From NCBI GenBank assembly GCA_015179125.1, contig WHVA01000316.1, forward strand, positions 1-64,000: a stretch of 64,000 bases of DNA. Reading direction: 5' to 3'. The first letter of the stretch is position 1; the number at the start of each line of letters is the position of its first letter. The DNA comes from Gautieria morchelliformis (Eukaryota; Basidiomycota; Agaricomycetes; Gomphales; Gomphaceae). Of this stretch, positions 30,260 to 39,996 are shown piece by piece. The notes beneath the pieces are model-generated. The model ran no database searches. It was given only the letters and a program-made list of their open reading frames with translations, and was not told where the DNA came from. Both the position numbers and the translations under genes were made by a program.

Positions 30260-33200
30260 GTGAAAGACATGCCCCACTCGACGAATCGGTTTTCAGTTCT
30301 CGAAACATGTACAATAGGGATCACAGGCGATATGATGCATCCTTCTCCTATCCCTGATCGAACTGAAACCAAACCAGCCATGCCAAAAACCCAACCCATC
30401 GCTCCAGTTGCTAATGCAAACCTTCCAGTCCCTCTATATGTCCGTACTGCTGACCTCCGCCGATGCACCAAAGTACCTCTCAAGGTCCACTCCGTTGACA
30501 CAGGGCATCCACTTGCAATTGACTCCCTCCTTGACAGTGGGGCTACAGGGATGTTCATCGATGTGGAGTTTGTAAGGGAACACAGACTTCGGACCCGTCC
30601 CCTACCCCGTGCCATCCCCGTCTACAATATTGATGGTACCCCAAATGAGGCTGGCTCAATCAAGGAAGAAGTTGACCTCATTTGCACCTTTGGGGATCAT
30701 ACGGAACGTGCCACATTCTCTGTCACGAGCCTTGGACGACTTGCCATCATTCTTGGTCACACATGGCTTGTTGAACACAACCCAGAAGTTGACTGGCGTA
30801 CAGGAGATGTGAAGATGACACGCTGTCCCAAGTCATGTGGGGCAGACCTGTTGTCAGAGGGCCCACAGTCGAAACTGTTCCAGAAGAGAGTGTAGATCAA
30901 GAGGAGGTTCCCATACAGCACACCCGCTCCCTACTTGAGGAAGGAGACAGGACCTTTGTCATCTTTGTGAATGAGAGTCCTGAAATGATTGGCGCAGGCT
31001 GGACTGTCTCCCAACAGCTTGCTGAACGGGCCAGCAAGTCTGCACCAGTCAGATCCTTCGAGGACCTTGTCCCCAAACCATACCAGGAGTTCAAGGATGT
31101 GTTTTCTAAGGAGTCATTTGACCAACTGCCTCCTCGAAAGCCCTGGGACCATGCAATTGAGCTCACTCCAGGTGCACAACCCTTCAGCACAAGGTTTACC
31201 CAATGTCACCGGTTGAGCAAAGGGAACTGGATAACTTCCTTGAGGAGAACCTGAAGAGCCATCGTATCTGTCCTTCCAAGTCACCTATGGCATCTCCAGT
31301 CTTCTTTGTGAAGAAAAAGGACGGCAGTCTTAGATTTGTGCAAGACTACCGGAAGCTCAATGATATAACAATCAAGAATGCCTATCCTTTGCCCCTTGTT
31401 CCAGACATCATGAATAAGATTGCTGCTGGAAGGGCTAAATACTTCACAAAGCTTGACATTCGCTGGGGATATAATAATGTACGCATAAAAGAGGGAGATG
31501 AGTGGAAGGCAGCCTTTCGGACAAATAGGGGCCTGTATGAACCTCTAGTCATGTTCTTTGGACTCACGAACAGCCCAGCAACCTTCCAGACGATGATGAA
31601 TGACATCTTCAAGAGTCTCATCGATGAAGGGGTTGTGGTGGTGTTCATGGACGACATTCTCATCTTCACAGAGTCGCTTGAAGAACATCGTAGGATTGTA
31701 CGACGTGTCCTTGAAATCCTCCGGGCCAACAACCTGTACCTCAAACCTGAAAAATGCCTATTTGAGCAACTAGAGGTGGAGTATCTCGGCCTCATCCTCT
31801 CTCAAGGACAGGTTGCCATGGACCCAGTCAAGGTTGCAGGGGTGCGGGACTGGCCAATACCACGTAACGTCACTGAAGTCAAATCATTCCTTGGTTTCAT
31901 CAACTTCTACCGTAGATTTGTGGAAGACTTCTCACACATTGCAAAGCCCCTCAACCAGTTGACAAAACAGGATGCCCAATGGTCTTGGGATCCAAATGGC
32001 CCAGAGCAAATGTCCTTCGACAAGCTCAAACTCCTCATCACCTCAACACCGATCCTTGTCCTCCCTGATCAAGACAAACATTTCCGTCTTGAAACAGATG
32101 CCTCAGCCTATGCCACAGGAGCAGTACTGTCCCAGCTATGTGATGATGGCAAATGGCGGCCTGTGGGGTTTGTCTCCAAAAGCCTCAATGATGCTGAACG
32201 CAACTATGCCATCCATGACAAGGAGCTTCTTTCTGTGATTCGGGGATTAGAGGAATGGCGCCACATCTTAGAGGGAACAAAGCACAAGATTGAGATTCTC
32301 AATGACCATCAGAATCTCACCTACTTCCGCACTGCACAAAACCTGAACCGTCGTCAAGCACGCTGGTCACTCTACCTCTCTCGCTTTGATTTTGAGCTGA
32401 TCCATCGTCCTGGGCGTCATTCAGCCAAGCCTGATGCACTCTCACGACGCGTGGATCATAAGCGGGGGGAGGAAGACAACCAAAATCAAATCTTACTTAC
32501 CCCTGACTTGTTCCACATCAAGGCGAATCCTCCAGAGGCTGGCGCGCAGTTAGTCCCAGGTGAAGGTGATGCTTTCCTCAATCGAGTAAGGAACTGTGTA
32601 GACCGGGATGAAAAGGTTGTCAAGGCTCTCAAAGAACTGGGCTCCTCTGGAAATTTGCGAGGAGAAGAGTGGTCTGAACAGGATGGGCTTGTCCTCTATC
32701 ACAACAAAGTGTATGTGCCGCTTGATGCAAAACTACGACATGACATAGTGAAAGCGCACCATGACATACCTCTCACCGGTCACCCTGGTCGTTGGAGAAC
32801 CACTGAACTAGTTGCTCGGAGTTACTGGTGGCCTGGGATGGGACCTTACATTGCAAAATACGTGAAGGCCTGTGACCTGTGCAACCGGACAAAAACCTTC
32901 CCTGCTTCTCCCATTGGCAAGCTTCTACCAAACCGTATCCCAGACCGTAGATGGCAGGTTATGTCTGTTGACTTGATCGTAGAACTGCCTACCAGTCATG
33001 GCTATGATGCTCTCCTTGTTGTCGTCGATCGCCTCTCAAAGCGTGCACATGTCATTCCCACCACTTCAGATGTAACTTCAGTGGGAGTTGCCCGACTCTT
33101 CCGTGATCATGTTTGGAAACTTCATGGGCTCCCTGAAGAAATCATCAGTGATCGAGGCACACAGTTCATCTCCCAGTTCATGCGTGAACTGAACAAACTT

Positions 33201-34156
33201 CTTGGTGTCAAAGTCGCTGCCTCTACTGCTTATCACCCCCAAACTGATGGACAGACTGAAAGGGTTAATCAGGAGATTGAGCAATACCTTCGACTATTCG
33301 TCAACCAGCGTCAGGATGATTGGTTTGAATGGATATCCTTGGCTGAGTTTGCCTATAACAACCGAATCCATGCCTCAACCCAGACTACACCCTTCATGTT
33401 GGACAGTGGCCAACATCCAAGGCTGGGACTGGAACCAGTTCGGGAAACTCAACTCGAGGCCCTGGATGAGTTCACAACACGGATGGAAGCGGCCACAAGA
33501 GAAGCTCGTTCGGCCCTGTCCAAGGCAGCAGAGGACATGGCACGCTTCTATGACGTGCACCATAAAGCAGCCCCAGTTTATAAGCTTGGTGACAAGGTCT
33601 GGCTCAATGCACAAAACATCACAACCACTCGCCCAATGAAGAAGCTAGACCACAAGTGGCTAGGCCCCTACACTGTTAATAAGGTGGTCTCACGAAATGC
33701 CTATGGTCTAAATCTTCCTACATCCTTTGGTCGCACACATCCAGTGTTCTCTGTCGTCCTGCTTCGGCCATATGAAGATGACCCAATCCTTGAACGTCAT
33801 GCCCCTCCACCACCCCCCCTGTCATACGGGATGGAGCCGAAGAATATGAAGTTGAAAGGATTCTAGACAGCAGGATGTTCCGTGGAAGGTTGGAGTATCT
33901 CGTGCGCTGGAAGGGCTATGGAGCTGCCGACGATCTCTGGCTACCAGCGAAAGATGTCTCTGGGGCAAAGCGACTCGTTAAAGAATTTCACCGACAGGAC
34001 CCAGAGGCACCTCAACGTATCTCAGCAGCCACATATATGTCCCTCCCCTTCCAGAGATTTCAGAACTTCACAGAACCTTCCAGGCAAACTCTCTTCGACT
34101 GGACAGCAGGCAGGGCTTCTACTTATGATGTCAAGGGTCCAGAACCCCAAAGATAA
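30260..34156 (+). pseudogene. Gypsy pol region: protease, RT, RNase H, integrase, chromodomain
   Basis: Protease-like region with LLDSGATGMFID (about 30530), reverse transcriptase with VFMDDILIF (about 31645), RNase H (about 32090-32450), integrase with an HHCC zinc region (about 32760-32890) and a catalytic core to about 33400, then a chromodomain (about 33850-34000). The longest uninterrupted frame is 31203-33866. Chromodomains are thought to steer integration to methylated histone H3 chromatin. The region as a whole does not look intact. Confidence 0.9.
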
Positions 34157-34262
34157 GCGATATCGGCCTCCGCCTAACCAATTCATTCCGATAAGCTATA
34201 TATCCCCTCTCCACCTGTGACCGCTCACTTCCACTGCATCGACCCCACCACATTCATCAACC

Positions 34263-34817
34263 ATGTCCTCGCCCGCCATTGAGCTTGTTGCCCTCCCCAG
34301 CTTCACCCAAAACCTCTCTGACCTGCCAAACATGTCACGTGTCGATCCCACCCTCCTGCACTTCTCCGGCTTCTCGTCATCCAGAGCAGCCAGTGAAGCC
34401 AAGCTACAAAGGATGCTTGACTGCCGTGATCTCGACGTCGCATGGTCTTCAAAGTGGTCCGTCAGCTCTGAGGACCTCACACCAGCGGAGAGTCAGGCGC
34501 CCACTCGCCCTGCACTCGCATTCCTCAGACCCCGACACAGACGAGAGAACACGTACTACGTCGGCGACCCTGTCTTCCTCAACGATGGAACCCCCCCTTG
34601 TGGAACTCCCTACACTTTCGAAGGCTGGGTGGGGCAGCGTTTTCGTAACATGGCAGGAGAGCGAATACGTCGAGCAAGGTTCCGAGGGCCGCACTTGCCC
34701 ATGGACCCCAATCCCCCTGAGCTCATCATTGACCTGCGTTACCAGGAAGGGAAGGGCCAGGAGAGATGGTGGTCCCGCCTATGGCATACTTGGAAACGAT
34801 GTCTCGGTGGATGTTGA
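34263..34817 (+). CDS. Extra 184-aa frame between chromodomain and 3' LTR
   Basis: An ATG-initiated frame (starts MSSPAIELVALPSFTQ) lies downstream of pol inside the element. It is Pro/Arg-rich, has no zinc knuckle or membrane segment, and matches nothing I know. A second frame on the same strand overlaps it (34279-34824), so one of them may be a shadow. Additional 3' frames are known in some LTR elements, but this one has no assigned role. Confidence 0.4.
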   Translation: MSSPAIELVALPSFTQNLSDLPNMSRVDPTLLHFSGFSSSRAASEAKLQRMLDCRDLDVAWSSKWSVSSEDLTPAESQAPTRPALAFLRPRHRRENTYYVGDPVFLNDGTPPCGTPYTFEGWVGQRFRNMAGERIRRARFRGPHLPMDPNPPELIIDLRYQEGKGQERWWSRLWHTWKRCLGGC

Positions 34818-34870
34818 GGGCTAGGTGGCAGCTGTGCTTGTCGGGACGACAAGCATTGAGAGGGGGGTGA

Positions 34871-35272
34871 TGTCAGGGTTCACGCATTTCCTTCCACAAG
34901 TTTCTATTTCCTTCCATGAGTTTCCGTTACCTTCCGTCAGTTTCCATAACCTTCCGTCACATTCTGTCACCTTCTGTCACATGTCACATTCTGTCACATT
35001 CTGTCACATGTCACATTCCGTAACCTTCTACAAGTTTCCGTCTCCCCTATTATGTAAGCCTTGCCAGCGCTATAAGACTCTAGCCCGTGTGGTGGCGTTT
35101 CCTCAGCTTGATCTCTGAGGATACCCACTACACAGGCAAGTCCCCATGTATCTATCGTTGGTAGAGTTATAAACTGAGGATACCCACTACACAGTTGGTC
35201 ATTGTCCTAGTATCGGCTCTTATCTCCTTGAGTATCTTTGGTTGTGGCTTCGTCATTAGTGTTGCCCTCACA
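34871..35272 (+). repeat. Gypsy 3' LTR
   Basis: 402 bp, near-identical to the 5' LTR apart from one fewer 17-bp internal repeat unit. Confidence 0.95.
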
Positions 35273-35277
35273 ACTAC

Positions 35278-35914
35278 TACTTACGGAACCGAGCACTGGA
35301 CGGCGATCAAGCACGCGCTCAGGTACCTCAAGGGGTCACGTGACGACGGCATAATCTTCTGACGAGACGCTGGTCTCGACCTCGAAATATTTGTCGACTC
35401 GGATTATGCTAATAGAAACGACGCACTATCTATTAGTGGCTATGTAGCTATACTAGGAGGGGGAGCTATCGCATGGAGCTCGAAGAAGCAGCGAACGATC
35501 GCGCTATCTACCACGGAGGCCGAATACATGGCACTTACCGAGGGCGCCAAGCAATTAATCTGGCTGAGGTGTTTTATCGAAGAACTTGGAATCGATCAAA
35601 CCCAGCCCACGTCACTTCGATCAGACAATCTAGGCGCCATTACACTATCGCATGACGCAACGTATCATGCGCGTACCAAACACATCAATGTCGCATATCA
35701 TTTTATCCGTGAGAAAGTGGCCTCTCACGAGGCATCACTTACGTACGTACCGACGAAGGAGAACATAGCGGACATATTTACAAAGGGACTAGACATGCAT
35801 CAACATAGGTATCTATTAGGGAAATTAGGACTTTGCCGAAGGGACTTCTCGCTGAGGGGGAGTGTTAGTAATCGGGACGATGACACCGCCGAGGCAGAGC
35901 CGGCACGCATTTAG
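35278..35914 (+). pseudogene. Copia-2 RNase H region, right part
   Basis: Continuation of copia-2 pol after the gypsy insertion, with the RNase H region found at the C-terminus of copia-1. It ends inside the 3' LTR as in copia-1. It does not look whole. Confidence 0.9.
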
Positions 35915-36084
35915 CCGGAGGTTCGAGATCGCTCTCGACCCCGGGTTGCTGGTGCACCGGCATCGCATCGGCACAGCAGCTCGAAGAGATTGGTAATACA
36001 ATGGACATCATATTTTGTATATAAGGCAGAACGATCTACTTGAGATCATAGAATATCAGATCATTATATCTCCTTCGTTCCACA
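35863..36084 (+). repeat. Copia-2 3' LTR
   Basis: 222 bp, identical to the 5' LTR by eye. Flanked on the right by GAAAC. Confidence 0.95.
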
Positions 36085-36089
36085 GAAAC

Positions 36090-36540
36090 CCAGTGCGGCG
36101 TTGCGTGATCGTTAGGATCCCCTAACGATCAAAAATGTCCCGCTCATGCTGCTTCTCCTCCGCGCGCGCGACACCTCGAGCTTCTTCCTAATCGCTGCGC
36201 GCTCCCTCTCGCGCTCCTCGCCAGTCTTCTCGTTCTCGCCTTCCTCCTCGTCCGCGCTGGACGCGTCGATGTCCATGCCCGCGCCTGCAGCGCCCAGCTA
36301 GCCGCGCTCCACAGTGCTAATCCGCACGCGCTTCATCTGCCTGCCGTCCACGTCCCCGCGCTCGGCCTCTGCGACCCGAGCAGCTCGTGGCCCGTCCCCG
36401 GCGCCCCGCCGCGCTCCGTGCGTCGCGGATGCGCACTGTCCGGACCGTGGGGTTGTGCTCTGCGCGATGGGCCCGGGCACGCGTCGCAGTCACAAGCACC
36501 GGACGTGTGGTGAAACCCAGTGCGGCGTTGCGTGATCCCC
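36090..36540 (-). pseudogene. Gene-like fragments in the right half of the hAT-like element
   Basis: On the minus strand a stretch around 36330 begins MKRVRISTVERG, and further on another frame carries MDIDASSADEEEGENEKTG with a charged ERERERAAIRKKLEV helix (about 36265-36160). Both look like pieces of a nuclear protein. The stretch 36488-36538 repeats the sequence flanking the copia-2 target (24948-24975 plus 36085 onward), so a local duplication has occurred. A palindrome GATCGTTAGG..CCTAACGATC lies at about 36108-36129. The source gene is unknown. Confidence 0.4.
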
Positions 36541-36890
36541 TAAATGTGACCCGGCAACGCATCAAGAAGACAGGTGCAGGAGACAAAACAGCCCCGATGA
36601 TATCATCGACAACGAGGAGGAGCTTGAATACCTTTTGGTACGCTACATACAATATAAGAATGATATAGCATAGGTCTGGTTACCACCTTGATTCATCCCC
36701 TCCCCCCACTTTGGTATCTTGTCTACAAGGCTATTCCCCCACCAACAGGCCATGGCCCAAGCCAAGGCCAAGCCCGAGCCGAGCCAGGCCAAGTGCTAAT
36801 GGCCTGGCTCAGGTTTTTAGCAAGCCAAAGCCGGGGCGAGCCGGGCCAAAGCCACGGCTTTCAGGCCAAGCCAGGCCGTGCCCATCACTA

Positions 36891-36898
36891 TGATCAGG
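36891..36898. repeat. Target-site duplication of the hAT-like element (right)
   Basis: TGATCAGG, matching 24593-24600. Confidence 0.85.
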
Positions 36899-37640
36899 AC
36901 ATCCGACAGCGTCTCAATCCAACGTCTGAACCCACACCAGGCCCGCTGGCGTCCCCGGCGACCCTGACCTTCTCAAAAGCCTTGCAAGACATCGTAGTGC
37001 CTATTCACCACTTCCCGGAGCTTCTGACCCCCAAGTAGGACTATCCTTCATCATCAACCATCCCTCGAGCCATGTTCGGCGAAGTCCGACGCAACGAGCG
37101 CTTCAAGTGCGAGACCAACACCACCTGACTGATGGTCGACGAGCAGACGTACGTTGGCAATTACCGGCACACCTCGCATTACTTGTTGAACATAGATCAT
37201 CCCAGAATCCTCGTGACGTCGGGCCAGACTTTGGACGATGTGTACAAATACCTTGACTTGACTGACGAGCGCCTGACTGTCGCAACACATACTCTGGACT
37301 GGCGGCACATGGCGGCAACGGCACCAGACACCCTGGCGTTACCCGTATCCCTGCACAAGATCCCTTTATCATACCTTCGACGCCCCACATATACGATATC
37401 GGCAACCAGCCAGCGGCCGCAACGACATTACTCTTCCAGTGAACTCCAGAGACGCAATATCGACCGGCTCTCGGACGCGGAGCGGAGAAGGCAGCAACCC
37501 AGAATCAAGGCAACCGTCACCTGATACTATTACCCCTCCTCTCGGAATCGGCAACGCTCGTCTTGGTATATACTGGCGAAGTTCATTGGATTGTAAAACT
37601 ATCCAGAGTGGGTGGACACGGGACTTCTACCAAGGTAAAT
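36899..37640 (+). pseudogene. DNA polymerase delta small subunit, 3' half, decayed
   Basis: Continuation of the POLD2-type pseudogene after the hAT-like insertion. Recognisable blocks are FSKALQDIVVPIHHFP (about 36970), IPRAMFGEVRRNERFKCETN (about 37063-37125), ILVTSGQTLDDVYKYL (about 37210), DWRHMAATAPDTL (about 37300-37340), then in another frame APHIYDIGNQP (about 37379-37411) and a degraded SESATLVLV block (about 37540). These correspond to the second half of the phosphoesterase-like domain (the LAPTAPDTL..P.VYVVGNQP pattern). In-frame stops occur at 37036-37038 and about 37126, and frame shifts after 37340 confirm decay. A working copy is expected elsewhere, since this subunit is essential in fungi. 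Confidence 0.85.
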
Positions 37641-38272
37641 AGTATACATTAGTGGCAGTGCTTTGTGTACTAAATGCAGACTTCAAAGACTACAGTTTGA
37701 AGTTATCCCTACTGCACATCAGCCACAGGTTCAGATTGACTCGGACGCTGAGAGTCAGCGTTCTGACGCTGGTGTTCAGCCCGAAGGGGACTTGTACTCA
37801 GTGCCGCCTTTCTTCCTTCAGTGTGTGGGGTTGGAATAGCTGACCGTGCAAGGTGATATAATATTAATTTCTGGCCATATTGATGTCGGCTCAACAGATA
37901 AGTATTCACAGCATCCTCTATCCGTGCCGAAGCATGGCACAATCAAGTACAAGGCGGAAGGGTCTGATGGACGAACGTTATATGTAAAAGAATTCAGGTT
38001 ATCAATTCAACGTAGAAGCATCAGGTATAGTTAGCCTCTCGGGCGAGTAATTGAGCCTTGGGACGCCGCAGGCGACCGCGAGTTTTATGTCGGCGGGGAA
38101 CGAGTACCGCGATTGGCGAACGAGGCGACGCATGCACCGTAAATTTCTTCTGTCAGGCCCTTCAACCCGTTTGGTTGGGAGTTATTAAAGTTGCACAAAT
38201 ACAAGAAATCACATTGTACAGCCGTATTGCTTACACACAATTCGAGAGAGATTCATGTCTACGAGCTAGTGC
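37641..38272. other. Intergenic, with gene-like debris
   Basis: Two plus-strand stretches look protein-like but have no start or family: HGTIKYKAEGSDGRTLYVKE near 37930-37995 and LGRVIEPWDAAGDREFYVGG near 38036-38100. They may be remnants of one gene running rightward and ending near 38140. Confidence 0.3.
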
Positions 38273-39996
38273 CTAATCCTCGCCTTTCCAAGCGTCGTCC
38301 CAACCCAGCGCGCTCCGGTCCCAATTCCCCTCTTTCTGCCCATGAGTGACCCACCCGAGCGTGTCCATCAGCACCCCCGCGGCCCTTACGAACACCGTTC
38401 CATCGACTTCACTGATACCAGGAAGCGTCTCTTGCCCGCCTGGCCCCCACGCCCCTATGACCTCCCCCTTGGCCAGTGCCCCATACCGGGTCGCTCCGTA
38501 AAGAAGCGTTCGCAGCGTTTTGGGGGTGTGCGATTCCGGCGCGTGTATCGCGTCGGCGACGATCGCCAGCCACGGATTTGCAGCCTCCCCCCCCAACGCG
38601 GCGGGCTGCGGTTTCGGCGGCGGCGGGTTTGGAGGCAACGGGTTGTCGGTGTACGACATGAGAAGCTTGGCGTTGACCCTCGGCCTGCCCCGGACCATGA
38701 TTATCGACCCCCACGGCTGCAGGAACGTCCTCAGCAACGCCCTCTTATGCTCCATGTTCGGGGTGCTCTTCAGGTAAGACGGTAAAAACAGACTAGACGT
38801 CACAAGATGCATCAGGAAGAAATCAACCCGCGGTTTCCTGTGCGCTCTCCCCGTCCCGAAAGCGAGCATCGTCGATATAAACACCAACTCTTCAGCGCGG
38901 TCGTCGAGTGCTTCGGGCGTGCTGCCGGGGTCGAACTGGCCTAGGATGCGATGCAGCTCACTTAGTCGCGTACCCCCCTCCATGAAATCCTTCACGCGTT
39001 TCGAAAAGAGGGCGTCAGGATCATACGGAAGGACCGGCGTCAACTTGGGACTGTCATATATCTGTCGCAGGAGAGACAGAATAGACGGGCCACTACGTGG
39101 CTGACGCCCCTTTCCCACAGGGTGAGAGCCGTTAGTAGGGGGTGCGTCCGCAAATTTATCAGGAGGGAGATACGCGAATGCCTGGGATGCATGGACAGCG
39201 GCTTGAGCGATGCCGGTCGCCACTAAAAGGTCGCTGCCGAACTCAAGGCCATACTGGACACATACTGTTAATTGATAGAGCATACTCCCGAGTACCAATG
39301 TCACATACCCCAACTTGTATGAAGGGATGCAGGCTGGCGGTAGTGTCAGAAGCAGAAAACGAGTAAGAACATGGTGACATCATGCTCACGCTCCACTGAC
39401 GAGACGGAGAAGCATATGTGAGTTGTTACCGTTAGCGGCGGCAGAGAACACGTAGTCCTCCAAGGTCTTGGCCACACCAAAATTGACGACTTTGTCTGAG
39501 AAAAAGGCGAGGTATGCCGAATACGCTCTATTATTTCCATAAGCCACACATCTCAAGCACATAGAGTTTCAGACTCTCACTTTTGATCCCCTAGCCAATT
39601 TGTCCAATTAGAATCCTTAACCTCGCCCGGCTTGGGATACGCTTCCGGCGTGGCCCCATCCAACTTCAGATCTATCGGCCGCTGTACTTTCGCCTCCTCA
39701 TCATAGATCGCATTAATAACCGATGCAGGCGCCCCCAAATCATACGCTGCAAGCACGCTGGCCACGCATCGATTAAGTACAGATCGCGTGCAAATCAACA
39801 AAAAAAGGTCGGCGCGTCGCAGCTCAGCGCTCGGTGCTCACTGGTGGCTCAGATGATTATGGAATCCTACGCTCCTAAAGAAGCAGTGATGTGCCTCGGC
39901 GTCGGCCTTCAAGAGCGCCTCGACAGTGGCTTTCGAGGCAGGACTCGCGCCGGGGAAGTTGAGGAGGCCACGGCGGATCGTTGAAGGGACGGCCAT
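38273..39996 (-). CDS. Questin-oxidase-like protein (DUF4243), 491 aa, five exons
   Basis: Exons on the minus strand are 39996-39842, 39757-39581, 39527-39390, 39333-39309 and 39253-38273. The four introns are 84, 53, 56 and 55 nt with GT..AG borders, and the joined length is 1476 nt, exactly 492 codons. Exon 4 is only 25 nt. The protein begins MAVPSTIRRGLLNFPGASP. It carries the family's HHCFF..GFHNHLSHH segment, AAYDLGAPASVINAIYDEEA (about residues 57-76), LHPFIQVGYGLEFG (about 157-170), and a C-terminal FFLMHLVTSSLFLPSYL block. Questin oxidase (GedK type) is a Baeyer-Villiger-like enzyme of anthraquinone breakdown; many fungal homologues have no proven substrate. It is the best intact host gene in the window, and no polyketide cluster is visible beside it. 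Confidence 0.9.

Larger units (their letters stand above)
28663..35272 (+). mobile_element. Ty3/gypsy chromovirus inserted in copia-2
   Basis: LTR element of 6610 bp flanked by ACTAC (28658-28662 and 35273-35277). The LTRs are 28663-29081 (419 bp) and 34871-35272 (402 bp). They are near-identical except for one 17-bp unit of a CACATGTCA-type internal repeat. A purine tract (GAGGGGGGTGA) precedes the 3' LTR. The parts run in order: gag with zinc knuckle, protease, reverse transcriptase, RNase H, integrase, chromodomain, then an extra frame before the 3' LTR. Pol order with integrase last and a C-terminal chromodomain defines a chromovirus. It is the youngest layer of the nest. The coding region is spread over several frames and looks broken at about three or four places. 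Confidence 0.95.
24976..36084 (+). mobile_element. Ty1/copia retrotransposon (copia-2), split by a gypsy element
   Basis: Same family as copia-1, opposite orientation. The LTRs are 222 bp (24976-25197 and 35863-36084), identical as I read them, and flanked by GAAAC (24971-24975 and 36085-36089). A primer-binding site GGTTATGGGCCC follows the 5' LTR at 25198. The gag-pol frame (25277-28662) is nearly identical to copia-1 up to the reverse transcriptase/RNase H boundary; the RNase H part resumes at 35278. The Ty3/gypsy element at 28663-35272 interrupts it. The part right of the insertion has at least one more break, so this copy is dead. LTR identity implies a recent insertion. Its U3/R differs noticeably from copia-1, suggesting two sublineages. 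Confidence 0.95.
24601..36890. mobile_element. hAT-like non-autonomous element, interrupted by copia-2
   Basis: The termini are inverted repeats: TAGTGATGGGCATGGCCTGG at 24601 and, read inward from 36890, TAGTGATGGGCACGGCCTGG. The element is flanked by the 8-bp direct repeat TGATCAGG. Terminal TAGTGATGGGC plus an 8-bp duplication is characteristic of the hAT superfamily. The subterminal regions (24601-24760 and 36752-36890) are dense in AGGCC/AAGCC motifs. No transposase frame is seen. Without the nested copia-2 and its target repeat it is about 1.18 kb and includes gene-like fragments (from 24888, and 36085-36540). It sits inside the POLD2-type pseudogene. Confidence 0.85.

Noticed and set aside
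38342-38785. Plus-strand frame of 147 codons
   Set aside because: Antisense shadow of the last exon of the questin-oxidase-like gene.
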